Notes under the pieces: model-generated
What the model was told of the DNA's origin: nothing
The model's database searches: none
What the model saw: the letters and a program-made list of their open reading frames with translations, nothing else
Position numbers and translations under genes: made by a program
Shown: in pieces, positions 1 through 6,505 of the stretch
Layout: each line of letters begins with the position of its first letter
Numbering within the stretch: the first letter of the stretch is position 1
Assembly: GCA_025463615.1 (NCBI GenBank)
Contig: JAODAU010000162.1
Location: 1 to 13,012, forward strand
Direction of reading: 5' to 3'
Source of the DNA: Microbacteriaceae bacterium
Lineage (GTDB): Bacteria; Actinomycetota; Actinomycetes; Actinomycetales; Microbacteriaceae
DNA: 13,012 bases

Positions 1-1
1 C

Positions 2-445
2 GCACTGCTCGTAAAGACCCTGAAGAACACGGATCGCACGGCGATCGTGCACTTCGCCCTGCGCCAGAAGACCCGCCTGGGTGCCCTTCGCATCCACGGC
101 AAGGTGCTGATGCTGCAGTCGCTGCTCTGGGACGACGAGGTGCGCGAGGCCGACTTCCCCGCCCTGCGGGAGACGACGCGCATCTCGGCGCAGGAGCTCG
201 AGCTCTCCAACGCGCTGGTCGAGAGCTTCTCCGGCAAGTTCACGCCCTCCCGGTTCAACGACGACTACCAGGACGAGCTGAGGAAGCTGGTCGAGGCCAA
301 GCTCAAGAAGGGCGACTCCGTCGACACGGCCGAGACCTTCGGCGAGGAGGACGAGGAGAAGAAGGAGGGCGGCGGCGACGTGCTCGACCTTATGGATGCC
401 CTGCGCAAGAGCGTCGAGAAGAACCGGTCGCGCAAGCGCGCTTAG
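2..445 (+). CDS. ku: Ku protein, C-terminal part (NHEJ), 5' end outside window
   Basis: The visible 147 residues match the second half of bacterial Ku, the homodimeric ring that binds DNA double-strand ends and recruits ligase LigD for non-homologous end joining. The core segment reads ALLVKTLKNTDRTAIVHFAL followed by RQKTRLGALR and a WDDEVR stretch, typical of the Ku beta-barrel region. A helical arm follows (LSNALVESF, then FNDDYQDELRKLVEAK). The tail is first acidic and Lys-rich (GEEDEEKKEGGG) and ends in a basic run (KNRSRKRA), as in Ku proteins with a DNA-binding lysine/arginine-rich extension. The frame is open from base 2 to the TAG at 443-445, so the start lies to the left of the window. 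No ligD partner is visible downstream; the next gene is an unrelated small membrane peptide. The family call is firm; the extent of the missing part is unknown. Confidence 0.93.
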   Translation, partial: ALLVKTLKNTDRTAIVHFALRQKTRLGALRIHGKVLMLQSLLWDDEVREADFPALRETTRISAQELELSNALVESFSGKFTPSRFNDDYQDELRKLVEAKLKKGDSVDTAETFGEEDEEKKEGGGDVLDLMDALRKSVEKNRSRKRA

Positions 446-564
446 CCATTACGCGCTTTCTCCTGTGCGTTCAACCCCCTATTGGGAGTTCCCGATGGGC
501 CTACCGTGCGTCTCGTTCAGGTTGCAGACCGCAGCCAACGGACCGAGGAAAGGCACATATCCCC

Positions 565-726
565 ATGAATATCCTCCTGATCGTCATCATCGTCGTGGCC
601 ATCGTGCTCGCGATCACCGGCGGACTGGTCCAGTCGTTGAACTTCCTGCTCTGGGTTGGCATCATCCTGGCGGTCATCGCCATCATCGCCTTCCTGGTGC
701 GTGTCATCACGGGTCGGCGCGTCTGA
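565..726 (+). CDS. Small two-helix membrane protein, 53 aa, function unknown
   Basis: This short ORF encodes MNILLIVIIVVAIVLAITGG followed by a second hydrophobic stretch and a basic tail ending VITGRRV. Two membrane helices are evident, roughly residues 3-20 and 27-47, joined by a short GGLVQSLNF turn, so a hairpin in the cytoplasmic membrane is likely, with Arg-rich ends probably facing the cytoplasm. A purine-rich ribosome-binding stretch (GAGGAAAGG, 545-553) lies 11 nt before the ATG, a slightly long spacing. The preceding 119 bases after ku contain no other gene, and I see no convincing terminator there. Peptides of this shape and size are common in Micrococcales genomes without an assigned role. 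I do not infer a function. Coding potential rests on the clean RBS, the coherent amphipathic layout and the absence of any competing gene. Confidence 0.72.
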   Translation: MNILLIVIIVVAIVLAITGGLVQSLNFLLWVGIILAVIAIIAFLVRVITGRRV

Positions 727-820
727 CCCTCAGCGTGACGAATGGCGTGACCGGATGGACCCCGGTCGCGCCATTCGTGCGTTAACGACCCGTCGCCCCG
801 GCCGCCGGTGGCCGACGCCC

Positions 821-826
821 TATCAT
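821..826 (+). promoter_or_regulatory. -10-like hexamer TATCAT of the NCS1 transporter gene (leaderless start)
   Basis: TATCAT fits the actinobacterial TANNNT -10 pattern and ends 7 nt before the ATG at 834. No Shine-Dalgarno is seen between them. The spacing places the transcription start at or next to the start codon, which would give a leaderless mRNA. No good -35 box is visible. This is inference from spacing alone. Confidence 0.45.
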
Positions 827-833
827 TCTGGGT

Positions 834-3431
834 ATGGACAGGGACGAGGAGGGGGCGGATTCCGCGGGGCCCGACGACTCGATCCTGCCGCCCGGCCCGC
901 GCCGTTCCACCTACGTGCCGCCGGCCGACACCACCCAGATCCCGGCGATCTTCGCGGACGCCCGCACGCCGACGCCGGCGCGGTCGCCCACGCCGGACGA
1001 GGCACAGGATGACCCCTCCGACAAGTCGCCCGAGGACTCGCTCGACGACGACCGGCTGCTCGCCGCGTTCGAGGCGGAGACCGCACAGCTCCTGACCACC
1101 CCGATCGTCACCGTCGGCTCGAACCGCCCGGCGACCGAGCTCTCCGACCTGCCCGCGCCGACCGGCCCGCCGGTCGTGTTCCCGGAGGTGCCGGAGCCCG
1201 AGGCCGAGCCTGAAGAAGACCCCGAGGAATGGGTTCCCGCCGGCACCGGCCGCCACTCGCTCGCCACCACACCGATCGATACCATCGCGACCGACCCAGT
1301 CGCGACTGACACAGTCGCGACTGACACAGCCGCGACCGAGCCAGCCGCGATCGACCCAGCCGCGACCGAGCCGCCGCCGATCCCGCGCGACTGGGAGCCC
1401 GAGGTCGTGGCCCCGGTGGAGGAGCCGGCGGGCGCGGAGGAGGTCGCGGCCTCGGAGCTGCCTCCGCCGCCGGCATCCGTGGAGCCGTTCGCCGCGCCGC
1501 CGCCCGTGATCTACGACCTCGTGGAGCCGGCGCGCGCCGCGCCCGTGTTCGACTTCGAGGCGCTGCGGCAGCCGCCGGTCGTTCCGATCGTGGTCGAGCC
1601 GGTCGCGCCGGTCGCCGACGAGCCGATCGCCCCGCCACCACCGGATGCCGAAGCAGCGCCCTTCGCGCCACCGCCGTCGCCCTTCGCGCCACCGCCCCCG
1701 CCCTTCGCCCCACCCGTCGACCTCGCGGCCGGCGACGCGGTGCCGCTCGTCACGGATTCGCGCGCCGTGATCGCGCCCGCGGTCGAGGAGGAGCACCGGG
1801 ACGAGGTAGACGCAACGGATCGTGCGTTCGACGCCGTCATCCTCGCCCCCGCGGTGGACGAGCCCGTGACCGGCAGCGCGCCGATCCAGCCGATGGCGAG
1901 CCCGCGGGTGCCGGAGCACGTGGTGGTGCTCGACGACGGCCGGCCCGTGGGCCCGAGCGCGCTGGCGGTCGAGGCGCCCGGCCTCGAACCGACGCCTGTC
2001 GACCGGCGAGTGGGGCGCGCGTCGCGCCTGTTCTGGCTGTGGTTCGCGGCCAACTCCTCCGTGCTGAGTGTCGCCTTCGGTGCCGTGATCCTCTCGCTCG
2101 GCATGAGCCTGCGGCAGGCCGCGGCCGCGACGTTCCTCGGCATCGTGGTCTCGTTCGTGCCGCTCGGACTCACCACGCTCGCGGGCAAGTGGAGCGGCCA
2201 GCCGACGATGGTGATCTCGCGGGCGACGTTCGGCGTCGTGGGCAATGTCGTTCCGGCCGTGCTCGCGGTGGTGACGCGGGTGTTCTGGGGCGCGGTGCTG
2301 CTCTGGATCGTCGGGCTCGCGACGGCGCACATCATCGTCACGGCGAGCGTTGCCGGGCCGTTCGACGAGACGCAGCTGACCGCCGCGGTGATGGTGCTCG
2401 GCTTCCTCATCGCGGTCGGGGTCGCGGTGCTGGGCTACGGCCTGTTCGCGCGGATCCAGCTGGTGCTCGCCATCGTGTCTGCGCTGCTGGTGGTCGGCTT
2501 CGTCGCGATCACCTGGCACCGCGTCGACATCGGCACCGCTCTCACGGTGCCCGACGGGCCGTGGATCCTGGTGCTGACGGGCGTCGTGCTCGTGTTCAGC
2601 TTCGTCGGTCTCGTGTGGGTGAACAGCGCCTCCGACCTGGCTCGGTACCAGCGGCCGTCGAGCTCAGGCGGCGCCGCGATGATCTGGGGTCCGCTCGGCA
2701 CGGTGATCGCGCCGCTCGTGCTCATCGTCTACGGGGCCCTGCTCGCGGCCTCCAGCCCTGACATCCTGTCGGGGCTGTCGACGGACCCGCTCGGTACGAT
2801 CGCGAGCATGCTCCCCGGCTGGTACCCGATCCCGCTGGTCGCCGCGACCGCGCTGAGCCTCCTGTCGGGCGTGGTGCTCACCATCTACTCCGGCGCGTTC
2901 GCTCTCCAGGCGGTCGGGCTGCAGGTGCACAGGGCCGTCACGGCGATCATCGTGGGTGTGCTCGTGCTGGCGGTCGCCATCCTGATCTCGGTGAGCTCGC
3001 TCGACGTGGTGACGGTGTTCCGTGACCTCGCGACGACGCTCGCCGTGCCGGTCGCCGCCTGGGCCGGCCTCGTGACGGCCGAGATGATCCTGCGGAAGCG
3101 TCGGTTCGACTCGGAGTCGCTGCTGCGCCGCGGCGGGGTCTACCCGGACGTCAACTGGGTGAACCTGGGCGCGATGATCGGGGCGACCGTGATCGGCTTC
3201 GGCCTCACCACCGCGACGGTCGGCTGGCTCGCCTGGCAGGGCTACCTGTTCCGCCTGTTCGGCGTGGACCTGCGCGGCGACCTCGCCGGCACCGACCTCG
3301 GTGTGCTCGTCGCGCTCGCCCTCGGCGTGCTCACGCCGTTCGTTGCCGGCGTGCGCACCATCCGCGCGCAGGAGCGCGTGCGACTGTCGCCGGACCGCTG
3401 GACGCGAGCCGCGGGCTCCGCACAAAACTAG
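834..3431 (+). CDS. NCS1-family cytosine/purine-type permease with long disordered N-terminal extension
   Basis: The C-terminal ~470 residues (from about residue 396, RASRLFWLWFAANSSVL) form a multi-pass permease of the NCS1 family (cytosine/purines/uracil/thiamine/allantoin), which imports nucleobases or related compounds with a cation. Family marks include the first helix with FAAN, the GLTTLAGKWSGQPTMVISRA stretch with a following FG, and about 12 hydrophobic segments ending near GVLTPFVAGVRTI. Residues 1-395 are a soluble extension rich in Pro, Ala, Glu and Asp with almost no predicted fold. It contains six 15-bp tandem units (1286-1375, encoding ATDTV/ATEPA-type pentapeptides) and a 21-bp PFAPPP repeat (1658-1715). 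Usual NCS1 proteins are about 430-500 residues, so this one is nearly double. Substrate cannot be read from the sequence. The ATG at 834 follows a TANNNT hexamer and no RBS, and the frame remains open and in character throughout the extension. Confidence 0.85.
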   Translation: MDRDEEGADSAGPDDSILPPGPRRSTYVPPADTTQIPAIFADARTPTPARSPTPDEAQDDPSDKSPEDSLDDDRLLAAFEAETAQLLTTPIVTVGSNRPATELSDLPAPTGPPVVFPEVPEPEAEPEEDPEEWVPAGTGRHSLATTPIDTIATDPVATDTVATDTAATEPAAIDPAATEPPPIPRDWEPEVVAPVEEPAGAEEVAASELPPPPASVEPFAAPPPVIYDLVEPARAAPVFDFEALRQPPVVPIVVEPVAPVADEPIAPPPPDAEAAPFAPPPSPFAPPPPPFAPPVDLAAGDAVPLVTDSRAVIAPAVEEEHRDEVDATDRAFDAVILAPAVDEPVTGSAPIQPMASPRVPEHVVVLDDGRPVGPSALAVEAPGLEPTPVDRRVGRASRLFWLWFAANSSVLSVAFGAVILSLGMSLRQAAAATFLGIVVSFVPLGLTTLAGKWSGQPTMVISRATFGVVGNVVPAVLAVVTRVFWGAVLLWIVGLATAHIIVTASVAGPFDETQLTAAVMVLGFLIAVGVAVLGYGLFARIQLVLAIVSALLVVGFVAITWHRVDIGTALTVPDGPWILVLTGVVLVFSFVGLVWVNSASDLARYQRPSSSGGAAMIWGPLGTVIAPLVLIVYGALLAASSPDILSGLSTDPLGTIASMLPGWYPIPLVAATALSLLSGVVLTIYSGAFALQAVGLQVHRAVTAIIVGVLVLAVAILISVSSLDVVTVFRDLATTLAVPVAAWAGLVTAEMILRKRRFDSESLLRRGGVYPDVNWVNLGAMIGATVIGFGLTTATVGWLAWQGYLFRLFGVDLRGDLAGTDLGVLVALALGVLTPFVAGVRTIRAQERVRLSPDRWTRAAGSAQN
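1286..1375 (+). repeat. Six 15-bp tandem repeats inside the NCS1 gene
   Basis: Six consecutive 15-base units begin with CGCGA (starts at 1286, 1301, 1316, 1331, 1346, 1361), with forms such as CGCGACTGACACAGT and CGCGACCGAGCCAGC. They encode a pentapeptide repeat of the type A-T-D/E-x-V/A. Because the unit is a multiple of three, gain or loss of units keeps the frame, so copy number could vary between strains. Confidence 0.9.
1658..1715 (+). repeat. 21-bp PFAPPP-coding tandem repeat inside the NCS1 gene
   Basis: Two near-identical 21-base units (1658-1678 and 1679-1699, differing at the end as GTC versus CCC) and a partial third (1700-1715) encode APFAPPPS, PFAPPPP and PFAPP. They lie in the disordered N-terminal extension and add a polyproline-type segment. 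Confidence 0.85.
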
Positions 3432-3434
3432 ACT
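3429..3434 (+). promoter_or_regulatory. -10-like hexamer TAGACT before nif3, overlapping the upstream stop codon
   Basis: TAGACT matches TANNNT and is followed by 6 nt (GGGCGA) and then the nif3 ATG at 3441, with no Shine-Dalgarno. Its first three bases are the TAG stop of the transporter gene. A leaderless nif3 transcript is inferred; an A-rich stretch (CACAAAAC) lies just upstream. Confidence 0.55.
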
Positions 3435-3440
3435 GGGCGA

Positions 3441-4259
3441 ATGCCTCCCACCGTCGCCGACATCAGCAGCGTCGTCGAACGACTCTGGCCGATCGCCGGG
3501 GCCGAGGGGTGGGATGCCGCGGGCCTGCTCTCCGGCGACCGCGCGGCCAGCGTCTCCCGCATCCTGCTCGCCGTCGACGCCGTGCCGGATGTTGCGGACG
3601 AAGCCATCGCCGCCGGCGCCGACCTGCTGCTCGTGCACCACCCGCTGCTGCTGCGCGGGGTGACCACCGTGGCCGAGGACCGGTTCAAAGGCGCGGTGCT
3701 CGCGCGGCTGATCCGCGGCGGCTGCGCGCTCATCTCGGCCCACACGAACGCCGACATCGTCGAGACGGGCACGTCGGCTGAGCTGGCCTACCGGCTCGGG
3801 GTGATCGACGCGTCGCCGATCGTTGCCACCGCCTCGCCGACGCAGGGCATCGGGCGCGTCGGTCGACTCGCGGAGCCGACGACGCTGGGGAGGTTGGCGC
3901 GGAGGCTCGGCGACATTCTGCCCGCCACGGCTTCCGGTATCCGCGTCTCCGGCGACTTCGATCGCGAGATCGAGACCGTTGCGCTCTGCGGGGGAGCGGG
4001 CGACAGCCTGCTCGGCGAGCCGGCCGTGCTCGCCGCGGACGTGTACATCACGTCCGACCTGCGCCACCACCCGGCCAGTGCATTCCGCGAGGACGCCAGG
4101 CTCGTCGGCGGCCCCGCGCTGATCGACGTGTCGCACTGGGCCAGCGAGTGGCTCTGGCTCGAGACCGCCGCGCAGGAGCTGCGGCGCGAGCTGCCCGGGG
4201 TGGACGTGCTCGTCAGCGACCTGCGCACCGACCCCTGGGACTTCACCATTGTCCAATAA
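3441..4259 (+). CDS. Nif3-like dinuclear metal centre protein (DUF34)
   Basis: This 272-residue protein belongs to the NIF3/YbgI (DUF34) family, which forms toroidal hexamers with a dinuclear metal site in each subunit; GTP cyclohydrolase-type or nucleotide-related activities have been proposed for members, but the cellular role is unsettled. The metal ligands are visible: the H66-H67-P motif in LLLVHHPLL, H101 and D105 in SAHTNADI, and H232 and E236 in DVSHWASE. The N-terminal family motif that is often WDNVGL reads W24-D-A-A-G-L here. Length is that of the short family form without an inserted PII-like domain. The start is a likely leaderless ATG. Fifteen bases after its TAA comes the DUF164 gene, the same pairing as in Mycobacterium tuberculosis (Rv2230c next to Rv2229c), which supports a shared function. 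Confidence 0.92.
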   Translation: MPPTVADISSVVERLWPIAGAEGWDAAGLLSGDRAASVSRILLAVDAVPDVADEAIAAGADLLLVHHPLLLRGVTTVAEDRFKGAVLARLIRGGCALISAHTNADIVETGTSAELAYRLGVIDASPIVATASPTQGIGRVGRLAEPTTLGRLARRLGDILPATASGIRVSGDFDREIETVALCGGAGDSLLGEPAVLAADVYITSDLRHHPASAFREDARLVGGPALIDVSHWASEWLWLETAAQELRRELPGVDVLVSDLRTDPWDFTIVQ

Positions 4260-4274
4260 ACGAACGAGGACCCT

Positions 4275-5015
4275 TTGTCACTGAAAGCTAGCCCGGACGA
4301 CCAGGCGCACCTGCTCGAACTCCAGGCCATCGACACGAAGCTGCGGCAGCTGGACCACCGCGCCAAGACCCTCCCGGAGACCGCCGTGCTCGCGGGCCTC
4401 GGCAGCGAGGCCGACGCGCTGCGCATCGAACGCCTCAGCGCCACGGGCGCGGTCGAGGACGCGAAGCTCGAGCTCTCCCGGGTCGAGTCGGACGTGTCGC
4501 TGGTGGAGACGCGCATCGCCCGGGACAGCGAGCGGCTGCAGGGGTCGTCATCCGTCAAGGATGTCGCCGGCCTCGAGAGCGAACTGGCCGGCCTGCACAA
4601 GCGCCAACTCGACCTCGAGGAGATCGAGCTCACCGTCATGGAGAAGCTCGAGGCCCTCGAGGCGGCCGAGCGCGAGCTGACCGAGAAGCTGCGCGAGCTG
4701 GAGGAGCGGATCGCCGCCACCGCGGCCGTGCGCGACGAGCAGCTCGCGACCCTCAACAGCGAGCGCACGCACGCGGCCGCCAACCGGGCGACGATCGCGG
4801 GCAAACTCCCGGCCGACCTCCTCGCCCTCTACGAGCGCCAGCGGGAGCGCTACGGCTTCGGGGCGTCGCTGCTGCAGTACGGCGTCTCCAGCGCGAGCGG
4901 CGTCAAGCTCAACGAGAACGACATGCAGACGGTGCGGGCCGCGGCGCCGGACGACGTGATCCTCTGCCCCGACAGCAACGCGATCCTCGTGCGCACCGCC
5001 GAGTCGGGTCTCTGA
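4275..5015 (+). CDS. DUF164 coiled-coil protein with degenerate C-terminal zinc ribbon
   Basis: The 246-residue product resembles the Nif3-associated DUF164 family (Rv2229c type), normally a long antiparallel coiled coil followed by a C4 zinc ribbon. Residues ~10-185 are charged heptad-rich helix (for example LELSRVESDVSLVETRIARD). After it comes the family segment LPADLLALYERQRERYGFGA. In relatives the ribbon reads GVCxxC...CxxCGRILVR; here the corresponding positions are S205, S208, C231 and S234 (GVSSASGV and LCPDSNAILVRT), so three of four cysteines are serine and zinc binding is probably lost while the fold-flanking residues remain. Translation starts at TTG 4275, preceded by GAGGA (4266-4270) at 4 nt. 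The stop TGA overlaps the ATG of the RNase H gene by one base, indicating translational coupling. Its molecular role is not known with certainty. Confidence 0.87.
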   Translation: MSLKASPDDQAHLLELQAIDTKLRQLDHRAKTLPETAVLAGLGSEADALRIERLSATGAVEDAKLELSRVESDVSLVETRIARDSERLQGSSSVKDVAGLESELAGLHKRQLDLEEIELTVMEKLEALEAAERELTEKLRELEERIAATAAVRDEQLATLNSERTHAAANRATIAGKLPADLLALYERQRERYGFGASLLQYGVSSASGVKLNENDMQTVRAAAPDDVILCPDSNAILVRTAESGL

Positions 5016-5437
5016 TGGCGCGGCTGCTGCTCATCGAGGCCGACGGCGGGTCGCGGGGCAACCCGGGGGTCGCGGCATCCGGCTCCGTGGTCATCGACGG
5101 CGCGACGGGCGAGGTTTTGGCGGAGGTCGGGCGTTACCTCGGGCACGCGACCAACAACGTCGCCGAGTACACCGGTCTGGTCGAGGGCGTGCGCAAGGCG
5201 CTCGAGATCGACCCGGACGCCGAACTGCACGTGCGCATGGACTCGAAGCTCGTGGTCGAGCAGATGTCGGGACGCTGGAAGATCAAGCACCCGGACATGG
5301 CCGAGCTCGCCGCCGTCGCCCGCGGCCTCCTGGTGGGAACGCCCGTGAAGTTCGAGTGGGTGCCGCGCGCGCAGAACGCCCGGGCGGATCGCGTGGCCAA
5401 CCTCTCGATGGACCTCCGGGGCGACATCGGCGGCTAG
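5015..5437 (+). CDS. Ribonuclease HI family protein, single domain
   Basis: This 140-residue protein is a type I RNase H domain, which cleaves the RNA strand of RNA-DNA hybrids. The DEDD-type catalytic acids are all visible: D10 in EADGGSRGNPG, E51 in NNVAEYTGL, D76 in RMDSKLVVEQ and D125 in NARADRVAN. It resembles the N-terminal half of actinobacterial bifunctional RNase H/acid phosphatases (Rv2228c type), but it ends right after the RNase H fold (MDLRGDIGG) and lacks the phosphatase half. Its ATG shares one base with the DUF164 stop codon (TGATG), so it is probably translated from the same mRNA as nif3 and DUF164. The TAG stop (5435-5437) is also the first half of the presumed rnpB -10 hexamer. 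The family call is strong. Confidence 0.93.
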   Translation: MARLLLIEADGGSRGNPGVAASGSVVIDGATGEVLAEVGRYLGHATNNVAEYTGLVEGVRKALEIDPDAELHVRMDSKLVVEQMSGRWKIKHPDMAELAAVARGLLVGTPVKFEWVPRAQNARADRVANLSMDLRGDIGG

Positions 5438-5440
5438 GCT
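5435..5440 (+). promoter_or_regulatory. -10-like hexamer TAGGCT of rnpB
   Basis: TAGGCT fits TANNNT and is followed by 7 nt (GTCAGAC) and then base 5448, which is the first base of the RNase P RNA P1 helix. The spacing is what a -10 element and transcription start require. It overlaps the RNase H stop codon. No strong -35 box is seen. Confidence 0.6.
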
Positions 5441-5447
5441 GTCAGAC

Positions 5448-5828
5448 GAATGGGCCGGCAAGACGGTCGCGTCGGCGCCTCGGCTCTCGGGTCGGGTGCC
5501 GCCGAGGAACGTCCGGGCTCCGCAGGGCAGGACGGTGGGTAACGCCCACCCGGGGTAACCCGCGAGCAAGTGCAACAGAGAGTAGACCGCCAGGGACCTC
5601 GGTCCCCGGTAAGGCTGAAACGGTGGTGTAAGAGACCACCAGCGGTCCGCGTGATCGGACCGGCTAGGTAAACCTCGTCCGGAGCAAGGTCAGACAGGAA
5701 GCTATGGGGCTGCCCGTCCCGCTGTCGGGTAGACCGCTGGAGGGCTGCGGCAACGTAGTCCCGAGATAGATGGCCGTCGATGTCACGAAAGTGACGGGAC
5801 AGAACCCGGCGTAACAGCCGGCCCATTC
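5448..5828 (+). ncRNA. rnpB: RNase P RNA (type A), M1-like ribozyme
   Basis: RNase P RNA is the catalytic subunit that removes 5' leaders from tRNA precursors. The conserved core motifs are present in order: GAGGAACGTCCGGGCTCC (5504-5521), ACAGAGAGTAGACC (5575-5588), AAGGCTGAAACGGTG with a GTAAGAGACCACC stem side after it, GGAGCAAGGTCAGACAGGAAGC, AGATAGATGGCCGTC, and near the 3' end ACAGAACCCGGCGTAACAG. The ends pair perfectly as a 12-bp P1 helix, 5448-5459 (GAATGGGCCGGC) with 5817-5828. A GTCAC-GAAA-GTGAC hairpin (5782-5795) fits P18 with its GNRA loop, and GGGAC-CTCG-GTCCC is another stable hairpin. Length, about 381 nt, suits the bacterial type A class. The exact mature 3' end may extend a few bases. 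Orientation is certain from the motifs. Confidence 0.97.
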
Positions 5829-5837
5829 ACCATCCCG

Positions 5838-6434
5838 TCAGTGGCTTATGTCGACGCCGGCTTCGATGAGGTGGCGGCGAAGCCCCTCGACACCGTCGAA
5901 CAGGTGGGTGCGCATCGAGAGGCTGTCTGCGCCGGTGAGCTTCGACGCGGAGTCGTCGGTGAAGAAGACCTCCTCCGCCTCCACGCCGAGCGCGCGAAGC
6001 ACGTACTCGAAGGCGCGAATGTCGGGCTTCACGTAGCCGATCGCCGCCGAATTGAAGATCGCGTCGAACCGGTCGCCGATGCCCAGCGAATCGATCTCCG
6101 CGGGGATGGTGTCGGTCCCGTTTGTGAGCACGGCCGTAGTCAGCCCCGCGGCGCGCAGCTCGTCGGAGAGGTGCAGGAGGGCGCCATCGACGACCGCCGG
6201 TTGGACGCCCCACTCTGCGGCGGCCGCCGGGTTTGCGGCCAGTTCGCCGATCCGTCGCACCCACTCCATGCGGCTGATTCGACCGCTCGTCACGTCTTCG
6301 ATCAGGGGCTTCGCGTAGGCGATGCCATCGAAAGTTCCTGTGGCTATTCCGTGCCTGCGCTCGATATCTGCGACGTAGCTCGCGTCGAAGTGTCGGATGA
6401 CTCCGTCAAGGTCGAAGAGGACTACGCGGATCAT
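5838..6434 (-). CDS. HAD-superfamily hydrolase (phosphatase-like)
   Basis: The 198-residue product is a haloacid dehalogenase-type hydrolase, most likely a phosphatase of a small metabolite. Motif I is D8-L-D10-G-V (VVLFDLDGV), motif II T104 in VLTNGT, motif III K136 in YVKPD, and motif IV the D160-D161 pair in FFTDDS. An alpha-helical cap of the subfamily I type lies between motifs I and II (residues ~15-85). The substrate is not evident. The frame extends six codons further upstream to GTG 6452, but the ATG at 6434 puts motif I at the usual distance from the N-terminus and has a GAGAAGA stretch a few bases ahead, so I prefer it. The gene converges with rnpB, only 9 nt separating the ends, and its start is back-to-back with the DUF222/HNH gene. 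Confidence 0.9.
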   Translation of the reverse strand: MIRVVLFDLDGVIRHFDASYVADIERRHGIATGTFDGIAYAKPLIEDVTSGRISRMEWVRRIGELAANPAAAAEWGVQPAVVDGALLHLSDELRAAGLTTAVLTNGTDTIPAEIDSLGIGDRFDAIFNSAAIGYVKPDIRAFEYVLRALGVEAEEVFFTDDSASKLTGADSLSMRTHLFDGVEGLRRHLIEAGVDISH

Positions 6435-6478
6435 CGGACGATCTTCTCGCACGATCGGCGCGAGGGGGAGGAATGTCG

Positions 6479-6505
6479 GTGGTCGGTTGCATGATGATTA
6501 CGTGA
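6479..6505 (+). promoter_or_regulatory. Possible 8-codon leader peptide coupled to the DUF222/HNH start
   Basis: A strong Shine-Dalgarno, GGGGGAGGA (6464-6472), is too far (about 30 nt) from GTG 6502 to serve it directly. It is well placed for GTG 6479, which opens a tiny frame MVGCMMIT ending in TGA 6503-6505, overlapping the main start as GTGA. Re-initiation at the overlap would couple the two. An ATG at 6473 in the same frame abuts the SD and is less likely. Direct use of TTG 6487 in the main frame is the alternative. Confidence 0.35.

Noticed and set aside
446..564. Terminator or RNA element after ku
   Set aside because: Only a weak CCCCTATTGGGAG pairing is present; no T run, no recognisable riboswitch or tRNA.
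1286..1375. Tandem repeats as a CRISPR array
   Set aside because: The units are 15 bp, directly adjacent without spacers and in frame within a coding sequence.
501..2519. Very long open frame (672 codons) on the - strand opposite the transporter gene
   Set aside because: The product is a low-complexity Arg/Gly/His/Asp-rich string without domains, a mirror of the GC-rich, repeat-bearing sense gene; the + strand frame encodes clear transmembrane NCS1 motifs.
2664..4256. 530-codon - strand frame opposite the transporter end and nif3
   Set aside because: It spans two real genes and has only compositional residues; nif3 metal ligands confirm the + strand.
6435..6452. GTG start six codons upstream for the HAD hydrolase
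   Set aside because: No ribosome-binding site precedes it, and motif I sits at the normal distance from ATG 6434.
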